Below, in pieces: positions 44,705-56,039 of a stretch of 64,000 nt of DNA (the first letter of the stretch is position 1; each line of letters begins with the position of its first letter). Made by a program: the position numbers and the translations under genes. Origin of the DNA: Odontesthes bonariensis (taxonomy: Eukaryota; Chordata; Actinopteri; Atheriniformes; Atherinopsidae); contig NW_027457371.1 of NCBI RefSeq assembly GCF_027942865.1, forward strand, positions 62,001 to 126,000, written 5' to 3'. The notes beneath the pieces are model-generated. The model was not told the DNA's origin and made no database searches. It saw nothing but the letters and a program-made list of their open reading frames with translations.

Positions 44705-46228
44705 ATGTCAGCTAAAAAGAGGAAAGTTGATATCGAAGGTCGCGTTTTCAACAAAATATGGACTGCCAAGTATTTATTTACTGACATCCAAGGTAATGCT
44801 GTGTGCTTAGTTTGTGGGACTCAAGTTGCTGTGCTGAAAGATTATAATCTGAATTGCCACTTCGTGACCAAGCATGAGGAGAAATACAAGAATCTGTCGG
44901 ATGAAGAGCGTGCACGAGTAGCTGATGCATTGCTAGCCAATGCCAACAGAGACGCTACCGTCAAAACAAGTTTTGTAATTGCTCATAAAATCGCCTGGAG
45001 AAGCAAACCGTTCTCTGACGGAGAGTTCGTCAAGGAATGTTTAGTGGACGCTGCTGCACTGATGTGCCCTGAAAAAAAGGGTGCTTATGAGAACGTCTCG
45101 CTCCCCCGGCGCACTGTAACGAGGCGGGTGGAGGATATTGCAGAAAATTTGGAGCTGCAGTTGAAGGAAAAAGCTGCCGAATTCGACTGTTTTTCCCTGG
45201 CTTTGGATGAGAGCTGCGACGTACGTGACACCGCCCAGCTACTCATCTTCTTGCGAGGCATAACGAATGACTTCCAAATCACAGAGGAGCTGGCATCGAT
45301 GCAGTCAATGAAAGGCACAACCACCGGCAAGGACTTGATGACCGAGGTAAATGCATGCTTGGACAAATTAAAACTTGAGTGGGACAAATTGGCTGGCGTA
45401 ACAACAGACGGTTGTCCAAATCTGACGGGAAAAAATGTGGGATTGTTGAAAAGAATGCAGGATAAAGTAACCGAAATTAACCCCGAGCAGAAGTTGACAT
45501 TTTTGCACTGTATAATCCACCAAGAGGTGCTGCGTAAGACGGTGTTGAAAATGAACCATGTCGTGGATGTTGTAACGAAAGTAGTTCATTTCATCAGAGC
45601 GAGAGCACTAAACCACAGGCAATTGGTGGCTCTTCTGGAGGACAGCGAGAGCGGGCATGGTGACGTAGGCTACCACTGCGCTGTCAGGTGGCTCAGCCTC
45701 GGCAAAGTCCTGAAAAATGTCTGGGATCTGAGAGTGCAGATTCAGGATTTCTGTGCCAAGAAAGGACATGACATTCCCGAGTTTTCAGATGACGAGTGGG
45801 TGGCAGACCTCGGATTCACAGTAGACGTGACTTCTTTGATGAACGAACTAAATGCCAAACTGCAGTGCAAGGGTCTGTTTGTGTTTGTGCATCAGATGTA
45901 CAGCGCGGCGAAGGCTTTCATGAGAAAGTTAGAGCTTCTCTCAAGCCAGGTGAAGGAGAAGGTTTTGACTCACTTGCCAACACTGAAAGCAGCGACAAAG
46001 TCGGCCGATCACCTCCAGAAATACTCAGAGATGTTGGATGCACTGCATTGTGAGTTTTCGAGGCGATTTCAAGATTTCAAAAATCTTGAGAGTGAGATGC
46101 TATTGGTCTCCTCTCCCTTCAACTGCAGTGTGGAAAAAGCACCAAGTGATGTTCAGATGGAACTAATCGACCTGCAGTCTGATTCACTCCTTTCAGACCA
46201 CTTCAGGTATTATTCAATAACTGCTGCT

Positions 46229-46259
<31 letters not shown>

Positions 46260-46600
46260 TCATGTAAGATGACAGACACCTTAATTTCCTTCAGAATTAA
46301 TAAAAGTACTCTACTCTACTCTACTCTACTAGGTCAGTCTCCCTGCTGCACTTTTACTCCTCTCTCAAAGAGGAGAGCTTCCCACATCTGAGGAGGCATA
46401 CTCAGAGGATTCTAGTCCTGTTTGGATCCACCTACGTCTGTGAACAGACATTCTTAGTGATGAAGTTCAACAAATCCAAACACAGATCCTCCATCACTGA
46501 TGAGCACCTGTCTGCTGTCCTTCGCATAGCAACCTCAGACATTCAGCCAGATTTCAATGCTCTTGTTCAGGCCCAGAGCAGACTGGATTATTCTCACTGA
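44705..46600 (+). CDS. hAT transposase, GTF2IRD2/EPM2AIP1-like, open over 589 codons
   Basis: Frames 44705-46206 and 46333-46600 join to give 589 residues without stop or frameshift. The N-terminus KKRKVD is basic. A BED-like zinc finger follows (CLVCGTQV...H-x-x-x-KH, about residues 35-60). The RNase H-like core includes LALDESCDV (first Asp), TTDGCPNLTG and CAVRWLSLGKVL. The C-terminal dimerisation segment has LFGSTYVCEQTFLVMKFNKS and LRIATSD. The 126-bp interruption at 46207-46332 has GT...AG ends and is treated as an intron or insertion. Human GTF2IRD2 carries a domesticated relative of this transposase. Here the flanking termini argue for a transposon copy rather than a host gene. Confidence 0.85.
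46207..46332 (+). other. Microsatellite-bearing insert with GT-AG borders in transposase
   Basis: The 126-bp segment starts GTATTATTC, contains (TG)n and a (CTCTA)n tail after AATTAATAAAAGTA, and ends CTACTAG. AGGT occurs at both edges (46205-46208 and 46331-46334), so it looks like a small retroposon tail with a 4-bp target duplication of a proto-splice site. Its removal restores the conserved frame (DHFRSVSLLHFY). Confidence 0.75.
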
Positions 46601-47335
46601 AGAGTTGAAATTAAGTGGTAAATAAATAATAAATAAATTGCACTGATTCAATGACTGTTTTTGCTTTCTTCTTTATATATAGCCTACACCACAATTCCAC
46701 ATAGCCTATGAATAAATATAATACTAATATTAAAGATGTATTGATATGAATATAAAGAATATTAAAAAACCTTAATGATTCTAATAATAATAAAAGGTGA
46801 AAAAGGTAGGGAAGAACAACCATCCCTCTTCAACAAGAGTAGTAAATAATTAATGATTTGGCGCCCCCTAGTGGCGGACTGTGCTGGATAATGATTGATT
46901 GAATTAAGTGTGACCGTGGTACCCAGCTTTATATTAGACTCCCCACCACAGGTCAGTTCCTGTGCTTATTCCAGAACACTTTGCTGTAAGATTTCTCACA
47001 AAGAGCTGCATTGAAATGATAGTCATTAAGAACAATGTGCCTATTAAAAAAAAACATCAGCTTTCCAACAAATGTGTTTGAGTTTCAACAAGAGTTTCAA
47101 AAAGAGTTGTTAAGTGTGTGGGCCATTTGTTGCTCAGGGCCAATGTAGGATGTGTGTCAAAATATTTTTCTTTTTTCCCTTTTTTGTAATCCGGACATAT
47201 TGTTATTTACCAGCCGCCACTGATGGTTATGCTTGGTCAATGAAATTACCACCTAAATTTATCGTGGCCCTCTGACATAATTTTGGTTTCTCATGTGGCC
47301 CCTTGAGAAAAATAATTGTCCACCCCGATCTAGAG

Positions 47336-48751
47336 TAACTATATAGCTAGACAATTTCTCCCTGAAGCGCTCAGGTCCAAAGATAACGACTTCAGTTTTG
47401 TCTGAATTTAGAAGCAGACAGTTCTGAGTCATCCAGGTCTTTATGTCTTTAAGACATGCTTGTAGTCTGACCAACCTATTGGGTTCATCTGGTTTTATAG
47501 ATAAGTACAGCTGAGTATCATCAGCATAGCAATGGAAATTTATGCCATGCTGTCTAATAATGTTCCCTAATGGAAGCATGTATAAAGTGAAAAGAATCGG
47601 TCCAAGCACAGAACCCTGGGGAACTCCATGACTTACTCTGGTGTGTGAGGAAGATTCTTCATTTACAAGAACAAACTGAAATCTATCAGATAAATATGAC
47701 TTAAACCAGCCTAATGCAGTTCCTTTAATCCCAATAACATGTTCAAGTCTGTGTAATAAGATACTGTGATCGACCGTATCAAATGCAGCACTGAGATCCA
47801 ACAGGACAAGCACAGACACAAGTCCGCTATCAGAGGCTAAGAGGAGATCATTGGTAACTTTCAGCAGTGCTGTTTCTGTGCTATGATGCACTCTGAATCC
47901 TGACTGAAACTCTTCAAACAGATTATTACTGTGTAAGTGATCACAAAGCTGAGCTGCAACTATTTTATAAAGAACTTTAGACATAAAAGGGAGATTGGAT
48001 ATAGGTCTATAATGAGCCAACACTTCTGAATCAAGAGTAGGTTTTTTAAGTAAAGGTTTAATTACAGCAACCTTAAAAGTCTGAGGTACATATCCTGTCA
48101 ACAAAGACAGATTGATCAGATCCAATATGGAAGTGTCAATTAATGGGAAAACCTCCTTGAACAGTCTGGTTGGGATTGGGTCTAAAACACAAGTTGATGG
48201 TTTAGAAGAGACTATTGCTGTCGTTAGATCAGAGAGATCAACTGGGCAGAAGCTGTCTAAATACAAATCAGGTTCTAAAGATACTTCTAAAGCTGCTGTA
48301 CTTGATGATACATCACTGATAATAGTGGGAAGGACTCCATCAATCTTCTCTCTGACAGAAACAATTTTATTAATAAAGAAGCTCATGAAATCATCACTGC
48401 TGAGAGTTAAAGGAATAACTGGCTCAGCAGAGCTCGGACTCTTAGTCAGACTGGCTACAGCGCTGAAGAGAAACCTGGGATTGTTCTTATTCTCTTCTAT
48501 TAATGATGAATAATAAGCAGTTCTAGCTTTACGAAGGGCTTTCTTATACATTGTTAAACTATCTTTCCAGACTAACTGAGACTCTTCCAAATTAGAGGAA
48601 CGCCACTGTCTCTCCAGCTTTCTTGCAGTCTGCTTTAAAGCACGCAGCTGTGAATTATACCAAGGAGCCAGCCTCTTCTGACTGATTACCTTCCTTTTCA
48701 GAGGAGCAACATTGTCCAGTGCTGTACGCATTGAAACTATAGTGCTGTCAA
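47336..48751 (-). CDS. L2 ORF2, linker and reverse transcriptase part, open
   Basis: About 470 codons are open without a stop. Motifs in order: [78 protein letters not shown] and [11 protein letters not shown]. Both catalytic Asp boxes are intact. The 5' part of the frame is cut by the LTR element at 48752, and the 3' part ends at the inversion or hAT junction after SSYIVTL. It belongs to a different L2 subfamily from the copies at 7.4 and 22 kb. Confidence 0.85.
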
Positions 48752-49206
48752 TGTTATGGTAAATTCGATGTCTGCTAACCTTTTGTCTCTTAAAAGACAC
48801 TTTGTTGTAGACCCAATGTCTGCAGACCATGTGTCTGTTGATTAACACATTGACAATAATCATTCAAATGACCATTGTCTCCGGATTCTGCATCTCCCCA
48901 AAGTGCGAGACTTTCCCCCAGGGGGTGTGGCAAGGAGACAGTTGGAGAATACACACGGTGTGTTCTTTCAGGTGTCACCTGAAAGTCCAAACCCTCCTCT
49001 TTCTGTATAAATGCTTCTGATTTCCTTTGTTCTGGGTCTCTTCTTACCACGAACGCTGACTGGTGAGGATTGACCTCTTTTGCAGAAGAAAATAAACACG
49101 TGGCCGGCCGGCACAAACATTGAAAGTCTATATTTCACTTCTCATCAGATGTTATAGGATGGTAAGCAAAATCTTAATAGGGAGTTAAGACAATAATTCC
49201 ATAACA
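48752..49206 (+). repeat. 5' LTR of the non-autonomous element
   Basis: TGTTATGG...CCATAACA, 455 bp. TATAAA lies near 49001 (CTGTATAAATGC) and AATAAA near 49089 (GAAAATAAACACG), giving a plausible U3-R-U5 layout. Confidence 0.95.
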
Positions 49207-49209
49207 ATT

Positions 49210-49227
49210 TGGCGTTGTCGGCAGGAT
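49210..49227 (+). other. Primer binding site, tRNA-Ser-like
   Basis: TGGCGTTGTCGGCAGGAT starts 3 nt after the LTR. From memory it matches the 3' end of a vertebrate tRNA-Ser (AGA/TGA type, ...CTGCCGACTACGCCA) with one mismatch. Confidence 0.65.
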
Positions 49228-49560
49228 TCACGCGCAATCGTCAGGGGCAAAACACGGGAAGCGATTGGCCGTCCTGAATTATATAATTCAGCCTCTGAAC
49301 GTCTGTTTAGTTTTTAAGACGGGAGGGCTTAACCGTGTATTTGTCCTGAATCGTTGCCGCTGAAGTCCAACGAACATAGATCAGCGAAAAACCATCTGGT
49401 GAGTACTGAAATATTGACTTCTAAATTATTATTTCAAATTTGGGTTTTAACATTTCCATTTCTCATGATCTTAGCAGGTGGCAAAGTTTTTTTTACTGCT
49501 TGGGAACTTAAGACAGACGAAGCAGAGGGTGTTAAATGTTCGTAAAACGTTTGTCTAATG

Positions 49561-49936
49561 TAGTTTTTTGCTGCTTGTAAACTTTAAGAAAAACGAAGCA
49601 GAAAGATGAATGTGTTTGTCAGAAGGGTGAATGTGTTTGTTTGTAGTTTTTTGCTGCTTGTAAACTTTAAGAAAAACGAAGCAGAAAGATGAATGTGTTT
49701 GTCAGAAGGGTGAATGTGTTTGTTTGTAGTTTTTTGCTGCTTGTAAACTTTAAGAAAAACGAAGCAGAAAGATGAATGTGTTTGTCAGAAGGGTGAATGT
49801 GTTTGTTTGTAGTTTTTTGCTGCTTGTAAACTTTAAGAAAAACGAAGCAGAAAGATGAATGTGTTTGTCAGAAGGGTGAATGTGTTTGTTTGTAGTTTTT
49901 TGCTGCTTGTAAACTTTAAGAAAAACGAAGCAGAGG
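49561..49936 (+). repeat. 83-bp tandem repeat in the leader, about 4.5 copies
   Basis: Units start at 49561, 49644, 49727, 49810 and 49893 (partial), with exact 83-bp spacing and near-identical sequence (TAGTTTTTTGCTGCTTGTAA...). A diverged half unit lies just upstream near 49480. It sits between the primer site and the pol remnants, where a packaging leader would be. Confidence 0.93.
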
Positions 49937-52900
49937 AAAGTTCTACTTGGAGAATAATCAGTCGTACGACGCTTCCTAGTTGGGGTGGGAAGCAGGGTCC
50001 CCGTTGAGGGAGCGCGGCCTCCGGGGAGGGCCACTTGTTGACGTTATGAGAAGGAAATGTGGGGAAAGAAGTTTAAAATATCTAAATGTTTGGACGAATG
50101 AGTTTGGGTTTCCAATAGGGGGATCCTTTATTTTAAAAGACATATCAAAGTTAGAAAAAAAAAACTGAAGAATAGAGAACAGGAAATAATAAGACAGAAC
50201 AAAATTCAAAGAGTTTACTAGAGAAAAAAAAAAAAAAAAAAGGAAAAGTGACATCTGTGTGCACACCCAAAGGAAAATCCAGCTGGTAACTAAAGCACTT
50301 CTAAAAAACTTTTGTTGTTTGTCCAAAGAAAACACTGTACTCAAACAGCCTTACAGGAGGTCTTCAAGTCACTGTGGACTGTCGGTAAGTATGATGTTTT
50401 TCAAAGTTTGTGAAAATGTTGTCATCACTCCAAAATCAGACTTTAAACTTAGTAATTCAGTTAAACAAGAAGCCATCAATTCTTTGAGCCTCTTAAGACA
50501 GCAGGAGTCATTGTCCCGGATGATGATTCTCCAAAACACACACATTTATTTCCTGATAAGAAGATCAGAGATAAAGATCAGCTAACACAGTGGCGTGTTG
50601 TTCAGGGTCTGCAAGCAGGTAATGCAGCCAATTAATACAATATTTGTTTCAATGGTCAACTTTTTCAGACATCTAATTTGAGGCTCCAGGTTTACACAGG
50701 AAGCTAATTCTGGTTTGCTTTCAACTTCAGCACACGAGGCCATACATTCACACGTCTGTTTCAAGAATACTGTGAAAGCCAATGAAGCGCTCAGACAGTC
50801 TTGAATCCTTTGTTTTCTCTCCAGACACTACTTTGTTACAATATGCTGATGACCTAAAGATTTGCATCCCACTTTGCAGGTCTATTCTGATGTTGATATT
50901 CTATTCTCACACTAACAACATTCAGATCCTGTCTCTCTCTAGGAAATGCAGGCGAGGATGCCGCTGGCTGCAAACAGAGCGACATTCCAACACACTGATC
51001 CTTTATTTGTATCAATTCCTGTTACCATTCCCAACTTTCTTACAGCAACACAGCCCTTCGCCACACCACAGGAAAAGACGCTCCAGTGCCACACAGAAAA
51101 GGAAGCTGTGTGGTGTGGACCTGACGATAAATCTTTCCTGCCTGAACATTTCTTTCCTCACTTTGCATAAGTGACACATGGGTTGAACCATGTGTCAAAA
51201 GGGGGGAATAATGCCATAACCCAACACTGTTTCATTAAAGATGGATGCCATAACCCAACACTGTTTTCACTAAAGGATTTTCAGATATTCTTCAAGTTTC
51301 ATCAATCATGAATGGTTTGTGCAACGCATAACAGGTAAAACAAAACGATCACACCCACTCACCCACCACAGACAGACCATTTGAACACCTGACGATAGAT
51401 TTAATAATTGCTTAGAAATAGATCGACATGTGGTCGAACTGAATTGAAGTATTCCAAGCAAAATACCAAAAAGGCTCTGCTAACAGAGATTATTCCCAGC
51501 TCACTTTGTCAATTCTGCAATAACCCAAATTAATACATTTCTTGCTATTAACCTCAAACAACATTGTTTATAACACCCTGCCAGAAAATGACACTCTAAA
51601 ATCAAATTAGCGTAGTGTTGTGAGGAAACAGGACTGCCAGGGACAAAAGCCTATTGTCCTTATGCATATTAGAATAAGGAAAACATTTAACATACACATA
51701 GACCTTTTGCAATTCTTTTACACACGGAGTTTGTAACCAGGCCACTCCATTCCACTCACACAAGGAAATATGTTAAAATATTGCAAAACTTATTCTGTCT
51801 CTCTGTGTCAGCAGGTAAAATCACCACCAGCTTCCACTTCACGCCATGACTTCCAGCCTGACGACTGAGTGGGGGTGGAGGGCCTGAGAAGGAAGCACCG
51901 GCATTCCAAAGGGTAACGAGATCCATCCCAGGACCTTATGATGACGCATACCGCTGTGACGATGGCAGAGAAACGACGCGGGTTCACGCCAACCACTGAA
52001 GGAAGATCCCCGAGCCAACGGAGGAGCCAAGCTGCCAACCGGAACGACAGAGGAGGAACACACGCCGAGGAGGAACAACACGAGGACGAATGGTTTAAGG
52101 ACGCACAGACGCCAAGGAAGATGGATGACATCAGGAACGAACGGTGCAAGGACGCACAGACGCCAGAGAGGACGACGCAAGGAATCAACTCAATAAACGC
52201 CAACTAGACGTGTTTCAACAAACTACACCATGGCACGTATTGGTGTGGAATTAAATATCCAAGCTCGGATATGTACAAACAACTCAGTTTTAGTCAATGG
52301 GTCACCCGACCCACATGGCTCCCAATTTAACATGCTGGTAGATTTTAAGACGGTCAAGCGGACCTCTAGAACTGAAGACAACCATTCTGATGAATATGAG
52401 AACATTACCAGCATCATCAAAAATATGCAAGATGCCATTCAACCCCCACCAGCAGTGAATGACTTTCTAGGCTAAAATCTTAGAGCCAAAGATGGCCATC
52501 ACGGTTTTTAATAATAATTTTCTTTTTGCTCTGCATCTTAATTCCATGCGTGTTAAAATGGCTGTTTGATGTGCTCATAACAAAGATGATTTACTCCTCC
52601 ACGTATGTTCATGTGTATGCCAATAAGGCCGACCAAAATTCAACCTCTGTTCACATTCCTGACACCAAATCAGACTTTGATGATAACATTTTGTAAATGT
52701 TTATTTTTATTTTCTTTGTTTTGCTTTGTGTTGGTTTGGTTTTGTTTGTTTGTTTTTATATTCCCATTATTTTCTCTCTTGTAGACAACCACCAGGATGA
52801 TATATTTTTCAATCTGTGTGAATTAGTGATAATAGTTATGACTATTTTTAATTTTGTTCCCTTTTATTTTTTTAATTCCTTTTTATTTTTCTTTAAGGTT

Positions 52901-53084
52901 GTTTTGTTTTCTATTAGTGATTAGGTCTACTCAATTGAAAGAAAGTGGTTGATGATTTCTAATTTTTATCTTTTTAAAATTCTATTTCAATATTGTTTTC
53001 CTTTAGTTTTACACTATTTCATTTTTTTTTTTTTTTTTATGGTTTTCTCCTATTAATGATTAATTAATAATCAAAAGGGACAAG

Positions 53085-53539
53085 TGTTATGGTAAATTCG
53101 ATGTCTGCTAACCTTTTGTCTCTTAAAAGACACTTTGTTGTAGACCCAATGTCTGCAGACCATGTGTCTGTTGATTAACACATTGACAATAATCATTCAA
53201 ATGACCATTGTCTCCGGATTCTGCATCTCCCCAAAGTGCGAGACTTTCCCCCAGGGGGTGTGGCAAGGAGACAGTTGGAGAATACACACGGTGTGTTCTT
53301 TCAGGTGTCACCTGAAAGTCCAAACCCTCCTCTTTCTGTATAAATGCTTCTGATTTCCTTTGTTCTGGGTCTCTTCTTACCACGAACGCTGACTGGTGAG
53401 GATTGACCTCTTTTGCAGAAGAAAATAAACACGTGGCCGGCCGGCACAAACATTGAAAGTCTATATTTCACTTCTCATCAGATGTTATAGGATGGTAAGC
53501 AAAATCTTAATAGGGAGTTAAGACAATAATTCCATAACA
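53085..53539 (+). repeat. 3' LTR of the non-autonomous element
   Basis: 455 bp, TGTTATGG...CCATAACA, no difference from the 5' LTR found by eye. Confidence 0.95.
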
Positions 53540-53820
53540 TCAACAAGAGAGTCAAGTGCTGCTGGAGTAAAGTTTAGGTAGTCGTCCTCTGTCATATCTG
53601 CACATGGCAGTGAAGAAAAGGATGATGGAATTAACTCTTTAAATCTGGTTACAGCATCCTCTGATAGACACCTTCTATATGTACATTTCTTCTCAGAAAC
53701 TGTATAGTCAAGTAATGTAAACTCAAAGGTTATCAGAAAATGGTCAGATAAGACAGAGTTATGAGGGAACACTGTTAACTGTTCACTCTCAATGCCATAA
53801 GTCAGCACAAGATCAAGTAT

Positions 53821-54297
53821 TTAAAACATTACAACAATATTACTGGGCATGTATTGTTGTAATGTTTTAAATACTTGAACGCAGTTTTTCTAGAGAATAT
53901 AATTGTTTTGTATATGGGATTATCGTCCATCGACTCTTTTGGGCTTTCACATGCGCGAGCCTACAACCAGCCGCTGTTTCTAAAGTTGTTTTGTAACGTC
54001 CCCATGCCAGTAATGTGAGAACCATGCATATGGTTTTGATGGTAAGGCTTGTGACTTTATTGTCGGATGGTTTATAAAGTGGTGTGACGTTTCTGCAGTG
54101 TGCAAGTTGTTGTTTTACGTGGAAGGGTTAGCGCTTGCCCCTTAGCCACCACGTATTAGCCTCGCATGACAGGCTGAGCGAACAGAGCGATCTCCACACA
54201 GGGAGCGCAGATTTGCACCAGTCTGTGTCCTACTGTCAGTATTTGACAACCTCTAGCAATGGAAACATGCTTCAAATGCCCCGGAGTTCCCCTTTAA
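53821..54297. mobile_element. TTAA-flanked MITE with terminal hairpin
   Basis: TTAA lies at 53821-53824 and 54294-54297. The left end forms a near-perfect hairpin, GTATTTAAAACATTACAACA at 53818-53837 pairing with the reverse complement ending near 53875. The right end reads CCGGAGTTCCCCTTTAA. It sits in the L2 endonuclease remnant. It is non-coding. Confidence 0.65.
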
Positions 54298-54503
54298 TGC
54301 TAACATGATCCTTCTGCTGCAGCCAGGTTTCTGTAAGACTAAATATATCAATATGATGATCACAAATCAACTCATTCACTAACAGAGACTTGGAAAGGAG
54401 AGATCTGATATTCAGCAAACCACATTTAATAGTTTGATGTTTTTGTTCAGTTAAAGTTTTTGTTTTAATTTTTTTTTGCACAAGAGGATTTGCTCCTTTT
54501 GTG
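54298..54503 (-). pseudogene. L2 endonuclease N-terminal fragment
   Basis: The minus strand encodes [20 protein letters not shown] and [16 protein letters not shown], the first strands of the AP-endonuclease domain (N and E catalytic boxes). The domain middle is absent; its end resumes at 53808 (SDHFLITFEF). Confidence 0.8.
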
Positions 54504-55068
54504 TTAAAGGTAGGTTAGGAGATCCTGGATTTTGAGTCCAGCGAAGCTGCATTTTGAAAATACAGAGGTAAAAAGTCCCAACCCTTTTCTTCACTTTCCC
54601 CCGAAGGCACGCCTCTAGAGTACATGAACGCGCACGAGCACGAAGGTGCACGAGCGCTGTTCTGACAGCAAGCATCGATCGTTGTCGTATTTAGTATTTA
54701 GTTTATGCTAACTATACGTTTAATAATGCTAGGTGCTAGCCAAGCTGGCTCTAGTTTAGCTTCCTGCCAAGCTTCGTTCACGGAGCAGGGTACGCGCACA
54801 GGGGGAAGGAGGGGGAGGGAGGGGGAGGGGGAGGGGAGGGAGGAGCAGGTTGCAGTTTGATAGACGGCATCAGAATCCAATCATTCTGAACGGTCCGTTC
54901 AGAATGATTGGATACTGTTTTTCCTAGATTGTACGTTCTAGAGGCCACTAAAACTTTTCATATTTGTGTCAAAACTTTTAATTAATTGGTTGCAATGAGG
55001 GTGTGAAGAGTATTTCAAGCAATATGTAAAAAAATGTTCCAGAAAAAGATCCCCTACCCCGCCTTTAA
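54504..55068. mobile_element. TTAA-flanked MITE with G-rich core and perfect palindrome
   Basis: The inverted termini are TTAAAGGTAGGTTAGGAGATC and the reverse complement of GATCCCCTACCCCGCCTTTAA. A G-run tract (about 54801-54849, repeated GGGGGAGGG) and a 39-bp perfect palindrome (54875-54913, arms of 19 bp, GAACGG centre) lie inside. No ORF. Confidence 0.75.
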
Positions 55069-55153
55069 TTGATTGGGTGGGTAGCAGCAGGTGGGAAGCT
55101 GCAGAGAAGTGTGTAAGACTACAACTCTGCATCCTGGTCTGAGCCCTGGATTG

Positions 55154-56039
55154 TCATGTTTTAGGGTGGCAAATAAATTCATCCATATTTCTAGAAATGA
55201 GAGCAGCTCCTTCCAAAGTGGGATGGATGCCGTCTCTCCTCATCAGACCAGGTTTTCTCCAGAAAGATTGCCAATTATCTATGTAGCCCACGTTGTTTGC
55301 TGGACACCATCTAGACGACCAGCGATTGTAGGACGGCATGCAGCTAAACATGTCATCACTGGTCAGATTTGGCAGGGGTCCAGAGAAAACTACGGAGTCC
55401 CACATTGTTTTGGCAAAATTACACACCGATGCAACATTAATTTTAGTGACCTCCGATTGGCGTAACCGGGTGTCATTAACGCCGACGTGAATAACTATTT
55501 TACCATATTTACGTTTATCCTTAGCCAGCAGTTTTAAATAGGATTCTATGTCGCCCGCTCTGGCCCCTGGAATGCATTTGACTATGGCCGCTGGTGTCTC
55601 TAATGCCACGTTTCTGACTATAGAGCTGCCAGTTTCCAGGGTTTTGTCCTCAGCGGGTGTGTCGCTGAGTGGGGAAAATCTGTTTGAAGCGTGGACAGGT
55701 CGATGGTGAACAACGGGCTTGACTTTAGAGCTATGCCTCTTCCTGACAGTCACCCAGCCACCTTGTAATCCTGGCTGCTCAGGTTCTGCTAGGGGGGAGG
55801 CTAATTGAGCTAGCTACGCTAGGTGGCTCCACACTGGCTAAAGGGACCTGGCTCGCTATCGGTTGATTTTCAACAGTGCAGAGCCGAGCTTCCAATTCAG
55901 ATAACCTCGCCTCCAAAACTACAAAAAGACTACATTTGTTACATGTACCATTATCGCTAAAGGAGGCAGAGGAGTAACTAAACATCTGACACACGGAGCA
56001 GGTGAAAGCAGGAGAAGGAGGAAGAGAACCGGTAGCCAT
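55154..56039 (-). pseudogene. L2 ORF1: zinc-binding/coiled-coil N-terminus and SGNH-esterase domain, one frameshift
   Basis: The N-terminal part (56039-55779) has a CxxC...CxxC motif (CSVCQ, CNKCS) and a short Leu/Glu coiled coil (LEARLSELEARL). After a frameshift near 55765 the second part (to 55154) shows [11 protein letters not shown], a GPLP block and [14 protein letters not shown], the blocks of the esterase domain known from CR1/L2-clade ORF1 proteins. The Asp-x-x-His pair (DGIH) is present. The single frameshift makes this copy non-functional. Confidence 0.75.

Larger units (their letters stand above)
44456..47327 (+). mobile_element. hAT transposon with nearly intact transposase
   Basis: The left terminus CAGACCTGGGCATTCTACGGC with CCGCGGGCCACATCC, and the right terminus (GGCCCC...TTGTCCACCCCG), are the imperfect inverted ends of Charlie-like hAT elements. 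Imperfect 8-bp flanks, CTCTAAAG (44448-44455) and ATCTAGAG (47328-47335), match at 6 of 8. The element interrupts the reverse transcriptase region of a minus-strand L2 immediately to its right. Confidence 0.75.
48752..53539 (+). mobile_element. Young non-autonomous gamma-like LTR element
   Basis: LTRs at 48752-49206 and 53085-53539 (455 bp each) appear identical base for base. Target duplication is TCAA (48748-48751 and 53540-53543). Primer site is at 49210-49227 and the polypurine tract (AAAAGGGACAAG) lies just before 53085. The interior has only shredded pol remnants: RT N-terminal blocks near 50420-50640, a YADD box near 50840, and the HHCC-type piece of integrase (LPEHFFPHFA) near 51130-51170. 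No open gag, pol or env exists. It interrupts the L2 linker region. Confidence 0.92.

Noticed and set aside
48790-49116. 108-codon ORF present twice (also 53123-53449) as a conserved gene pair
   Set aside because: Both are the same antisense frame through the two identical LTRs, not a gene.
49556-49936. CRISPR-like regular repeats
   Set aside because: The 83-bp units are contiguous with no unique spacers, and lie in a vertebrate LTR-element leader.
51808-52475. Overlapping ORFs in the 3' part of the non-autonomous LTR element as a novel gene
   Set aside because: They are short, on both strands, and start near decayed pol. They could be env residue but show no signal peptide, CX6CC or membrane anchor.
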